From Siphonodentalium dalli (Eukaryota > Mollusca > Scaphopoda > Gadilida > Siphonodentaliidae), in assembly GCA_032622095.1 (NCBI GenBank), contig CP136061.1, positions 116,012,754-116,076,753 on the forward strand: DNA of 64,000 bases. Direction: 5' to 3'. Shown here piece by piece: positions 44,201 through 54,569 of the stretch; the first letter of the stretch is position 1, and each line of letters opens with the position of its first letter. The translations under genes and the position numbers were made by a program. The notes under the pieces are model-generated. The model searched no databases, was not told where the DNA came from, and saw only the letters and a list, made by a program, of their open reading frames with translations.

Positions 44201-44599
44201 TAACCCTTTACCCAACAGAACGGCCCTGTGCCAATGCATTCTCTTATATATGCGAGTCAACCATAGGTCGCCTCGCATATATAAGAGAATGCATTGACTT
44301 AACACATTAAAAATTATAAAATTGTTAAAGAATGTAAGAAAAAAATGGTAAAAAGTGTTAAAAAAAGATTTTTTTTAGGCCAATGCATTCTCTTATATAT
44401 GCGAGGCGACCTATGGTCGACTCGCATATATAAGAGAATGCATTGGCACAGGGCATAACTGTAACTATCACAATGTGGTCAAGGAGCCGGTTCCAATGAT
44501 ATCCATATTTGTATGGTTCTATTGAGACAGACCGAAGATATTTTAGGCTGTTGAAGCTTTATTTGGCCGGTTTTGGCCGGTTTGTTGGGTAAAGGGTTA
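44201..44599. mobile_element. Foldback element carrying the double hairpin
   Basis: Inverted ends 'taaccctttacccaaca' and 'tgttgggtaaagggtta'. Inside are the two hairpins 44230-44298 and 44379-44446, the same pair found at 17215-17576 but in different outer ends. A TTAA flanks the left side, TTAT/TTAA the right, so the target duplication is uncertain. The shared inner module suggests that the hairpin pair is a separate mobile unit. Confidence 0.65.
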
Positions 44600-44753
44600 T
44601 TAACGGGGAGTAATCTCGGCGTAGCTGTCGTGCGAAATTTGGCGCCTCGGATAAGATAAATGTAGACGTGCATGTCATACGTTATTCTTATCGACCATAT
44701 CCGTGTGACACATATATCGAATATGTTTACATTGTCCGATCAAACAGAAACTA

Positions 44754-44945
44754 GTTGAAGATGAATTTCATTTTATAATGAAATGTCCGTTATATGCTGA
44801 TTTGAGATATGAACTATATGAAGTAATGAAAGTGCAATATAATGGATTTAGCGCTATGTCAGAAACTCGGCAATTCAATTTGATTCTCAAAAATGAAAAA
44901 CCAGATTCTTGTTATAAAATATGCAGCTTGATCTGGCTTGATTAG
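44754..44945 (+). pseudogene. LINE ORF C-terminal zinc-domain fragment
   Basis: An open frame of 63 codons with no ATG, ending at the TAG 44943-44945. It reads 'VEDEFHFIMKCPLYADLRYE' then 'FSAMSETRQFNLILKNEK'. The 'EDExHFl..CPlY...R' motif is typical of the cysteine/histidine region at the C-terminus of LINE polyproteins. The upstream 'PCDTYIE' (44701-44720) may be the first half of the same zinc ligand set. A truncated, dead fragment. Confidence 0.6.
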
Positions 44946-45064
44946 AAAATGTTTTGATCGAAGATCCCAGCAGTAGCAACTATGTGTAGAGTATTATTCA
45001 ACCAAACTGTATGGTTACATCCTATACATGTATATAAATGTATATAAGGTAGTTTTAATTTTAA

Positions 45065-45409
45065 AGATGGATTATCTCTTTAAATAAATTTTTTTAAATA
45101 GTTGCGTGGGTATAAAATAATAGATATGAACTGAAGACCTATGTCCGGAAAAGCTTCTATCAATTAATATTGATTTTATTTCGAATATTAAATCGGGCCC
45201 ATTTATGTTACTATTTTTAGAACCGACCATTCGGATGAGACCGTATTGCGATATAGAGCACTGGGCTGTTCCTACGGCTACGCAACGAATGTCAAATGTC
45301 ACAGATTGGTTGTTTGTATTGTTTTTCCGGACAGGAGTCTTCGATTCAAATCTAATATTTTATACCCCGGTAACTATATAATATATGTTTACAAAGAGAT
45401 AATCCACCT
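45065..45409 (-). mobile_element. TTAA MITE family A, copy 6, internally deleted
   Basis: TTAA at 45061-45064 and 45410-45413; both ends intact. About 175 bp are missing between 'attgttt' and 'tccggacagg' (about 45323), which removes most of one inverted arm's inner part. It shows that the family can persist or move with a shorter interior. Confidence 0.82.
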
Positions 45410-45413
45410 TTAA

Positions 45414-46487
45414 TTGTTCTCTAAACGCCGTTTCGTGTCCGTTGGCTTCAAAATGTCACGAATTTTTCGATAAATGGTAAACGATTGGCGGCCTAGTATT
45501 CAGCCATTCGCATGTTACATTATAGATAGAAATGTATATTTCGTCTATCAAGCAATTTGGGTAGTTTTATTGAAATATCACGGCGACTATTTCCTTATAT
45601 ATTGTCACTCAAAGAGAATTAAGTCAGAGATATGTTGCAGTATATTATACCTGATTGTTTCGCACCGATATGCCATAGTCAGTGAAATTTGGTATTAGAT
45701 AGCGTTGAAGCTTCAGACAGCTGCTAGATACACCTTTATGCAAATGATTACGTGTTTTTATTTATTACTGTGTTATTTTTATGTGCGACTTCAAAATGCG
45801 ACGTATATATTTATATAAGTGCTGGACGACCAGTATATCCGACCATATGCATGTGATATACACTTTTGCGCTCACCACACATGGCTATTGATTTATTTTA
45901 CTATACATGGTTTGACAGTGGTAATTATTGTCAGTAAATTCAAACATGTCTGCATTCAGAATAGAAAACGTGATAGCAGGTAACCACTTTATATTTCTTT
46001 GTAAATGGTTAATTAAATGGCTATTTATTGCATTGTTTTACTAGCGTTGTTTTACTTAAACGTTGTAACTTGCTCAATTACCCATCCGACGCCCTTCCAA
46101 TTGCACCAGTACCAGTGACGTGGTAACTGGGATTGAGTAAATTGTTCTCATTGTTTGATTTTCGAATCAGTAATTATAGTGCTGAATATATTGTTTTAGA
46201 CTAACAGTTGCATGTGTTTCAACTTTTTAAAATCTTGGTCTGAAATGGCCAACTGATTGGAAATTATAACAGTGGAGGATGTCAGGTTGGAAATTCCAAA
46301 CAGTTTGAAAGCTTGAGGTACCAGTTGTAAATTCTAACCAAGTGGAGTGGGTCGCAAAATGGAAGTTGGCGAACCTTGGAGTTTGTAAGGTTCAAGGGGG
46401 GGGGGGGGGTGCCAATGGAAATTTCAAGGTGGACACCCCAACAGGGACCCTCAAAAGTAATTCTGCATTCTGAATAGGTCTTTGCCC
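45414..46487. other. Unassigned sequence
   Basis: About 1.07 kb, AT-rich, with a G run near 46397-46410. No gene, RNA or recognisable element apart from short frames without motifs. Confidence 0.35.
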
Positions 46488-47116
46488 CACAGGTATTTGG
46501 CCAAAATATATATATATATATATATATATACAATTTTGGTGTCCGTCCAATGAAAAATCAAAAAATCCAACCCCTAAATCTGTACTATTATCATCAAACT
46601 AAATAGCCCTATTGTCAAACAGACGTTGTTTCATGAAGTACAGCTAAGTTTGGGGTGGTACTTAACTTACATCGAATTTAATAACGATTTATGTCCTTTT
46701 TTTTCGTCAGTTTAACAGATTTCTTTTCGCGGGAGGCCATTTTGCAAAACTGAAAGCGAAACTAACTTGAACTTTATTAAATTAATATCTCTCTTTTAAT
46801 TGATATCCGGCATTCTTAATGACAAAAATCATGCGGTGGATATATATAATACCCACTAGATAAGGAATTAGATAAGACATTTTTTTTTATCTATGTAAAA
46901 TTATTTTATTTTGGAGTCATTTACTGCAGCGTTTCTCGAGTTTGTTTCGCACTTTCAAAATGGCCTCCCGCGAAAAGAATCATGTAAAACTGACGAAAAA
47001 AAAAGAAGACAAAAATCGTTATTAAACTTGATGTATGTTGAGTACCACGCCCAAATTAGCTGTCCTTCGTGAAAGAACGTCTGTTTGACAATAAGGCTAT
47101 TTAGTTTGATGATTAA

Positions 47117-48160
47117 AGGTGGATTATCTCTTTGTAAACATGTATTATATAGTTACCGGGGTATAAAATATTAGATTTGAATCGAAGACTCCTGTCCGGA
47201 AATGCTCCTATCGATTAAAGGTGGATTATCTCTTTGTAAACATGTATTATATAGTTACCGGGGTATAAAATATTAGATCTGAATCGAAGACTCCTGTCCG
47301 GAAATGCTTCTATCGATTAATATTAATTTTATTTCGAATATTTTCTGGTCTAAAAAGGTGTGTTTGTTCAGCTAACGAACAATATTGGTTACTGGTAACA
47401 GAGACCAGAAATTATATTGTGCAATTTTGTCACAAATAAACGTTAATTATACTCATTATCGCTTATATCTGTGGAACAAAACAGTACAAACAACCAATAT
47501 GTGACATTTGACATTCGTTGCGTAGCCGTAGGAACAGCCCAGTGCTCTATATCGCAATCCGGTCTCATCCGAATGGTCGGTTCTAAAAATAGTAACATAA
47601 ATGGGCCCGATTTAATATTCGAAATAAAATCAATACTAATTGATAGAAGCTTTTCCGGACATAGGACTTCAGTTCATATCTATTATTTTATACCCACGCA
47701 ACTATTTAAAATTTGTTATTTAAAGAGATAATCCATCTTTAATATTAATTTTATTTCGAATATTTTCTGGTCTAAACAAGTGTGTTTGTTCAGCTAACGA
47801 ACAATAGTGGTTACTGTTAACAGAGACCAGAAATTATATTGTGCAATTTTGTCACAAATAAACGTTAATTATACTCATTATCGCTTATATCTGTGGAACA
47901 AAACAATACAAACAACCAATCTGTGACATTTGACATTCGTTGCGTAGCCGTAGGAACAGCCCAGTGCTCTATGTCGCAATACGGTCTCATCCGAATGGTC
48001 GGTTCTAAAAATAGTAACATAAATGGGCCCGATTTAATATTCGAAATAAAATCAATATTAATTGATAGAAGCTTTTCCGGACATAGGTCTTCAGTTCATA
48101 TCTATTATTTTATACCCACGCAACTATTTAAAAAAAATTATTTAAAGAGATAATCCATCT
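47117..48160 (+). mobile_element. TTAA MITE family A, copy 7, split by copy 8
   Basis: Left part 47117-47214, right part 47743-48160, with TTAA at 47113-47116 and 48161-48164. It is interrupted at its own internal TTAA ('cgaTTAAtattaatttt') by a complete family member. Both sides show the duplicated TTAA, so this is a self-into-self insertion. Confidence 0.85.
47219..47738 (+). mobile_element. TTAA MITE family A, copy 8 (nested in copy 7)
   Basis: 520 bp between TTAA at 47215-47218 and 47739-47742. Its variants (e.g. 'gatctgaatcg', 'aatattggttactggtaac') match copy 1 more than the neighbouring copies, so it arrived from elsewhere and is not a local duplication. Confidence 0.87.
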
Positions 48161-48164
48161 TTAA

Positions 48165-48684
48165 AGGTGGATTATCTCTTTGTAAACATATATTATATAG
48201 TTACCGGGGTATAAAATATTAGATTTGAATCGAAGACTCCTGTCCGGAAATGCTCATATCGATTAATATTAATTTTATTTCGAATATTTTCTGGTCTAAA
48301 AAGGTGTGTTTGTTCAGCTAACGAACAATAGTGGTTACTGTTAACAGAGACCAGAAATTATATTGTGCAATTTTGTCACAAATAAACGTTAATTATACTC
48401 ATTATCGCTTATATCTGTGGAACAAAACAATACAAACAACCAATCTGTGACATTTGACATTCGTTGCGTAGCCGTAGGAACAGCCCAGTGCTCTATATCG
48501 CAATACGGTCTCATCCGAATGGTCGGTTCTAAAAATAGTAACATAAATGGGCCCGATTTAATATTCGAAATAAAATCAATATTAATTGATAGAAGCTTTT
48601 CCGGACATAGGTCTTCAGTTCATATCTATTATTTTATACCCACGCAACTATTTAAAAAAAATTATTTAAAGAGATAATCCATCT
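48165..48684 (+). mobile_element. TTAA MITE family A, copy 9
   Basis: 520 bp sharing the TTAA at 48161-48164 with copy 7 and ending at TTAA 48685-48688. A tandem arrangement with one shared target site. Confidence 0.87.
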
Positions 48685-49012
48685 TTAAGAGTATAGATTT
48701 CGGTGATTTATGGGTTGGATTGTTTGATTTTTTTATTTTTCATAGGACGGACGTTTCGGGTACCAACCAAATAAATTTGATTTATCAACTTTAAATGTTT
48801 TTCTATGTTCACTAATCTCAAATACGACGGCGAACCAAACTTTTTTGAAAACTATGATTATTTGGTCACATAGTGCTGCAATTACAGATCAATAAAAACA
48901 TAAAATGTTGCTTTTGCAGAGAAAAATGCTGACCTCTATCAAAAATGAGATAGATACCTTTCCGATATTTTTATTAAATTAAAAAAATAAATAAATTTGT
49001 GCCTAATACCTG

Positions 49013-50029
49013 TTATTTCATACCCAGGTTTGGGTCATGTATATATTCGATTCATGAAACCACAATTTGCGGGGCCCTAACATACATACATGTAGTCGAT
49101 TACATACATGTATGACAATATTGCATGTGTGAATATAATTGTATGTACCGGTACATGTACTATATACATGTACCTGTAGTTTGTATGCGTTGTGCCGATA
49201 TGTAGATAATGTCTTCATTCCACATGTGGAGGAATAAGCAATTCAATTCTCTCTTGCAATAATCACATATTCTTAGCGTCCTTTAAAAAGGACGTCTATG
49301 TATAAAATAATTTTATTTTTAAATACAAAATTACCACAAAATTCTGGAAAAAAGGAATATCATGTGACCCAATCAAGATAGCGAATTTCATTGAAGGTTC
49401 AACTTTTAAAAAGTTTTGCAGCACCCCTCACCACCCCCATGTAGTTTTGAGACCAGACCAAAATTTCTACTCCATATGGGAATTCCATAATTTGCACTGC
49501 CCGACACAGAATCTTGATAATTCAGTATTCTAACTGTTTGACATTTATGGCCATACACTCCTGACCATCATATTGCTCCTATTAGTCCAAAAATTTAATG
49601 GGATCCAAAATAAATAGCAGAAATAAGCAACTCCTGGTAATGGGTAATAAGAAAGAAAATTTTACAATAGTAATACATATTGGCCAAGGACGGAGCAACT
49701 ATTGTAAAATAGTATTACATGTACATGTGTATGTATCACTGTAGTGTATACACAGTATACTTACAGAGATACCGCAACCCTCCATCTGATTATTTTCAAT
49801 TGGATCAACGTCTCCAAAATCAAAATACATGTGTACGCATAGAAACTCACTGCATGCATGTGAGTAGCCAGACACCCGAAGAGTAACGGGTTCGTGTGCA
49901 CATTATTCTTTTCACCAAAGTCATTGATGCCATTGAATGAACAGATGTTAGACTTCAATATTGTACTCTGACTCGCACATTTTCTCCACCATTTTTGCAA
50001 AGAATGATTCTTATGTAATCAGAATCCCA
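49013..50029. other. Unassigned sequence
   Basis: About 1 kb. 49080-49190 is rich in 'acatgta' repeats. 49740-50000 has a 79-codon minus-strand frame with no recognised motif. No gene or element recognised. Confidence 0.35.
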
Positions 50030-50351
50030 AAATACGACCAAAAGTACCGGCTCTCGGTAATACCGCATTTGGTCACTTGGCTGTAAATATCATACGGGAT
50101 TATCTCGTTGCTTCTGTTGTATCAAGTCTTTTTCCCCAATGAATGTCTTGAAATGGTGATGAACATTTTTCAACTACTTAATTGTAGAGAGTAGATAATG
50201 AGGATAAAACATCCAAACAACATCTATCATGATTGAACAGTCAACCGACATGAAAACTGGATCAGAATCAGAATAGAAGTCCACAATTTTTGGGCACAGC
50301 ACATTTTCCATCTTGTGAATTAATTCACATAGTGACTAGTTTTATTAGAAC

Positions 50352-50573
50352 TGTAGCCTTCTATGCACCATCCTTGACTTTAAATGTGCGCTTTGGTCTT
50401 CCCCTTGATATCTTTGGTCCAGTGTATTTGGGCTTTTTAGGCTTCGCTGTAAATGTGCCCTTTAGTCACCCTCTTGATCTCTTTGGTCCAGTGTATTCAA
50501 GCTTTTTAGGCTTCACTGTAAATGTTCCCTTTGGTCGGTCTCTTGATCTCTTTGGTTTGATTGATTGTTTATT
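50352..50573 (-). pseudogene. Decayed 3' end of the AT-hook gene
   Basis: In one frame it still encodes three AT-hook units: 'RSRDRPKGTF' (hook changed), 'RSRG-stop' and 'ISRGRPKRTF', then 'KVKDGA' and a stop where the paralogue at 21.3 kb has a Lys codon. These are the expected C-terminal units of the frame at 50957-52273, separated from it by a 370-bp insertion with microsatellites. The nonsense changes show that this part is no longer under coding constraint. Confidence 0.6.
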
Positions 50574-50890
50574 TACTCAAAGCCACAATTAAGTGGCGAA
50601 TACAGAGTACTAATTAACATATATATATATATATTTACAAAAGGGGGCCACTGTTGTCTGGCTTGCCATTTTTATATGGCAGAAGTGTATAGTTGTACTA
50701 TCATGATTCATAATCATCTTCATCATCATGACGATGATGATGATGACGATGATGATGATGACGATGATGATGAGGACGATGATGATGAGGACGATGATGA
50801 TGAGGACGATGGCGATGATGATGACGATGATGAAGATGATGACGATGATGATGATGATGATAGTACATTATCATCGTTAGCATGATAATC

Positions 50891-50935
<45 letters not shown>

Positions 50936-50956
50936 GCAATTGTCATCATCATCCAG
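50574..50956. repeat. Insertion with mirrored trinucleotide tracts
   Basis: Contains (TA)n at about 50619-50635, then (GAT/GAC)n at about 50720-50860, a short centre with 'tagtacattatcatcgttag', and (ATC)n at 50895-50937. The two tracts are inverted, so a long hairpin is possible. Read through from the AT-hook frame it gives poly-Asp and poly-Ser. It is absent from the paralogue at 21.3 kb. Confidence 0.65.
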
Positions 50957-52273
50957 TGCATTCTTATTTTTAGGCTTCGCTGTAAAGGTTCCTTTCTGTC
51001 GTTTTCTTGCTCTCTTTGGTCCAGTGTATTCGGGCTTTTTAGGTTTCACTGAAAATGGTCCCCTTGGTCGGCCTATTGATCTCTTTGGTCCAGTGTATTC
51101 GGGCTTTTTGTGCTTCGCTGTAAATGTTCCCTTCGGTCTTCCTATTGATCTCTTTGGTCCAGTGTATATGAGCTTTTTGGGCTTTGCCGTAAATGATCCC
51201 TTCGGACGACCTATTCCTCTCTTTTCCTTTGGTTCAGTCTCCTGCACCTCATCATCACTTTCACTTTCCTGCACTTCATCATCACTTTCAGTGTATTTGG
51301 GCTTCGCTGTAAATGTGCGCTTCGGTCTTCCTCTTGATCTCTTTGGTCTATTGTATTCAGGCTTTTTAGGCTTCGGACGACCTCTTCCTCTCTTTTCCTT
51401 TGGTTCATAATCACTTTCACTTTCAGTCTCCTGCACTTCATCATCACTTTCAGTTTCCTGCACTTCATCATCACTTTCAGTGTATTTGGGCTTTTTAGGC
51501 TTCGCTGTAAATGTGCCCTTCGGTCTTCGTTTTGATCTCTTTGGTCCATTGTATTTGGACTTTTTAGGCTTCACTGTAAAGGTTCCCTTCGGTCGACCTC
51601 TTCCTCTCTTTTCCTTTGGTTCATAATCACTTTCACTTTCAGTCTCCTGCACTTCATCATCACTTTCAGTTTCCTGCAATTCATCATCACTTTCACTGTA
51701 TTTGGGCTTTTTAGGCTTCGCTGTAAATGTGCGCTTCGGTCTTCCTCTTGATTTCTTTGGTCCATTGTATTCGGGCTTTTTAGGCTTCACTGTAAAGATT
51801 CCCTTTGGTCGGCCTCTTCCTCTCTTTTCCTTTGGTTCATAATCACTTTCACTCTCCTGCACTTCATCATCACTTTCACTTTCCTGCACTTCATCATCAC
51901 TTTCACTTTCGGTGTATTTGGGCTTTTTAGCCTGCTTCGCTGTAAATGTTCCCTTCGGTCTTCCTCTTGATCTCTTTGGTCCAGTGTATTCGGGCTTTTT
52001 AGGCTTTGCTGTAAATGTTTCCTTTGGTCGGCCTCTTGATCTCTTTGGTCCAGTGTATTCGGGCTTTTTAGGCTTCACCTTAAAGGTTCCCTTTGGTCGG
52101 CCTCTTCCTCTCATTTCCTTTGGTTCATCACCACTTTCAGTATCAGTTTCCTGCACTCCATCACCACTTTCACTTTCCTGCACTTCATCATCACTTTCAG
52201 TTTCCTGCACCTTTTTCTCCGATTCTGGTAGCTTTGGTCTACCCCTCTTCCTTAGTGCGGTTTCTTCTGACAT
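50957..52273 (-). CDS. Multi-AT-hook protein (about 14 hooks)
   Basis: Starts at the Met at 52273 ('MSEETALRKRGRPKLPES'), equivalent to that of the 83-residue paralogue at 21542. About 440 residues follow, with some 14 AT-hook-like cores: canonical GRGRPKG/SRGRPK, and weaker SKRRPK, SIGRPK, ARKRQK. Each lies in a roughly 20-residue basic unit ending 'GTFTAKPKKPEYTGPKRS', with four to five acidic 'ESDDEVQESESDDE' blocks that look like CK2 phosphosites. HMGA-type minor-groove binding is likely from the hooks; the expansion is not typical of HMGA. The open frame continues to 50726, but that part translates a microsatellite. Loss of the native 3' end makes function uncertain. Confidence 0.55.
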
Positions 52274-52643
52274 TTTTATTTGCCGTGTGGTTTGAATTAT
52301 ACCTACTAGCTAGAGATCTTAACTGCGAAGTAAATACTCTTCCCGCCAAAACGTTCTATAGTCTTTTCAATTTCAATTTCTAATATTTAGGTTTCTTTTA
52401 TCAGAGTTCTTAGAGGGCGATGTGTAATAACATAGTTTAATAAGTTTATATCGTCATACTCTAGTTCCTGTCTAAGAAAACTATAGGGAGGGGGCTGTCC
52501 GTCTGCAATACAGACTACAATTATATTGTATCCCTACGTTGTAGCACGACTTGTAGATATAGGCCTAATTACTTTATTATCCACTATTGTTTTTCAAAGA
52601 TCATAGCATGGTTTTAAGTCTTCATTGCAGAACATTATCAATT
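52274..52643. other. 5' flank of the multi-AT-hook frame
   Basis: Paralogous to 21576-21786 and, beyond the insertions there, 23213-23360. The shared 'aaatttctaatatttaggt'-like and 'gttcttagagg' phrases show that upstream sequence was duplicated with the frame, which argues for a DNA duplication and not a retrocopy. No promoter motif could be assigned. Confidence 0.5.
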
Positions 52644-52647
52644 TTAA

Positions 52648-53046
52648 AGGTACTCAATCCGATCAGACGGTCCCCATATCATCAAGATACAACAACAAAT
52701 GCTAACCACTGTCAACAATGGTATCAAATTTCCCAAAACTTGTTATTTATCAACTTTGTTCAACAAAATATGGCTGTATTATCAATAAAGTATCACGAAA
52801 TTTGACCGTATTACCACTGATTTTAGAGTTATCCATCTTCATCCGCACTTTTTCCCGAGATCCTCCGTTTGACCACGTGTTTCTGGGCCACATATTATTA
52901 CACATCTCGAGAAATAACAAATTCAGAAATCGATATCTGATCACTCTGAGCTTGATGTGTGGGTTCCTCGACTCGAATCAGATATGTTTTTACCCCGGAA
53001 GCCAAAGAAATAGTAATTTAGGAGCGTCTGATCGGATTGAGTACCT
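52648..53046. mobile_element. TTAA MITE family B, most symmetrical copy
   Basis: 399 bp, ends AGGTACTCAATCCGATCAGA and 'tctgatcggattgagtacct', between TTAA at 52644-52647 and 53047-53050. The best copy for defining the terminal inverted repeat of the family. Non-coding. Confidence 0.82.
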
Positions 53047-53050
53047 TTAA

Positions 53051-53715
53051 AGAGAAATATATAGCCTATATGTTTTAAAATATAATATTCAGGAATAGCC
53101 ATACACGTGTAGGACTATGTGTGGAATTATTTGTCTCGAACGATTGCCAAACGATTAAGAATAAGTATGCTGCTGAAAAAAGTATCGTTACCCCCCCCCC
53201 CTTGTAATTTTTACCGAAAAGATCAATTCACACCGATTCAAGACTTGTATACCGATTGTCTATATATCACTTCCCAAATCTCTACTCTAGCTACGCCTGT
53301 AGCTATCATACTCCACCAGTTCAAAACATGGGGACTTTTTATGTTGTGGCAGGGAAGTTTAGTTTATAGAATAACATTGAAAAACAGTGCATGCAGGTCA
53401 TGTATTTCTTAGTTAAACATACATGTCCCTTATTACTGTATTTCACTGCAGGTGGAGATCCGTTCAAGATTTTATGATTTAAATGCCTTTGATGAGCGAT
53501 TTTGCTTTGCGTCGCTTATACATTCATTACAATCATGGAATTTCTCCCAGCTAAACAACTCAATGTTCATTGCGATATGGCTCACAAAAATAACGCAATC
53601 TCGAACTGGGACAAACTCGCACTGAAATGTTATAAAGTTCTCAGTCGGAATATCAAAAGGTTAACGGGTTTTGAACGGGTGGAATATGGTATCTACGGGC
53701 ATACCCGTGTGGAGA
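53051..53715. other. Unassigned sequence
   Basis: A C run at 53191-53200 and short frames; 53570-53640 resembles 18995-19025 loosely ('caatctcgaactgggac'). No gene or element recognised. Confidence 0.35.
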
Positions 53716-53719
53716 TTAA

Positions 53720-54128
53720 GGGGGGGGGGGGGGGGTCAAGTGACCAATTTTGAATGGGGATTTCCATGCAAATCTGCGGAGCAAAAGTTACAGAGTTGCA
53801 TATACTTCTGAGTGTGACTTCATGTGGTATGGAAAACAGGCATTTATCTGGCGGATCCGCTTGGTAAATTGTAAAATTTTGCAGTAAATATATTTTTGAG
53901 AATTTTTTTCTGGAATTACATCACTTGACCTACATTTGAAAAAGCAATATAAAATTCAAACACCAACATTATAATGAAACAAGTTCTAAGCTAACCCGCC
54001 AGATATATAAATACCTGTTGTTTCCAATACCACATCAAGTCACACTCAGAAGTATGTGCAACTCTTAACTTTTGCTCCGCAGATTTGTATGGAAATCCCC
54101 ATTCAAAATTGTTCACTTGACCTCCCCC
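53720..54128. mobile_element. TTAA-flanked inverted-repeat element E
   Basis: 409 bp between TTAA at 53716-53719 and 54129-54132. The arms pair over about 130 bp: 'tcaagtgaccaattttgaatggggatttcc' in two phrases, 'atctgcggagcaaaagtta' and 'cttctgagtgtgact' with complements. The left end is a G run that has probably expanded. Sequence unrelated to families A, B and D. Non-coding. Confidence 0.75.
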
Positions 54129-54207
54129 TTAATGACATGATTAACCGATTGTTTTGCAAGAACGAATGAAGCTGCCCACTCCACAAAAATACTTTTGATA
54201 ATTATAT

Positions 54208-54233
54208 TGACGATGGTTTATCTCTTTGTAAAC

Positions 54234-54287
<54 letters not shown>

Positions 54288-54400
54288 ATACGAATCGAAG
54301 ATCCCTGTCCGGAAAGGCTTCTATATATCGATCAATATTGATTATATTTCGAATATGTTCTGGTCTAAAAACGTGTAGTCAGCCGAGAGAACAGTTACTA
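54208..54400 (+). mobile_element. TTAA MITE family A, degenerate 5' fragment (copy 10)
   Basis: 'ggtttatctctttgtaaaca', then an expanded (TA)n (54237-54280), 'gaatcgaagatccctgtccgg' and 'tctggtctaaaaacgtgt'. Similar to the diverged copy at 59738, and truncated before the family frame. Shortly after it (54417-54456) is an end of MITE-C ('caaatgacagacacactat'). Confidence 0.6.
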
Positions 54401-54569
54401 TGTATGATGGAATACGCAAGCCTGCAAATGACAGACACACTATTTCAAGGCTTGGGAATATGCGCCCCAATATCGGAAACAGCAGCTATATATATTCCCA
54501 ATTTCACAATTTACATCGATCGAATCGTAAACGTAATCGGAACTGTCACTAAAATTTCTTAAAGGGTAT

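Larger units (their letters stand above)
46488..49012. mobile_element. Foldback element F, copy 1, carrying three family A MITEs
   Basis: Ends 'cacaggtatttggccaaaat' and 'tttgtgcctaatacctg'. Arms include 'aaaatccaacccctaaat', 'ttttgcaaaactgaaagcg' and 'gcggtggatatat', which pair with complements toward the right. A (TA)n tract follows the left end. Family A MITEs occupy 47117-48684, inserted at a TTAA between 'tttgatga' and 'gagtatagatttcgg'. The second copy at 59847-60875 lacks them. Confidence 0.7.

Noticed and set aside
50726-50956. Poly-Asp/poly-Ser C-terminus of the AT-hook frame as a real acidic domain
   Set aside because: It is read from inverted trinucleotide microsatellites inside an insertion that separates the frame from its native, homologous C-terminal units.
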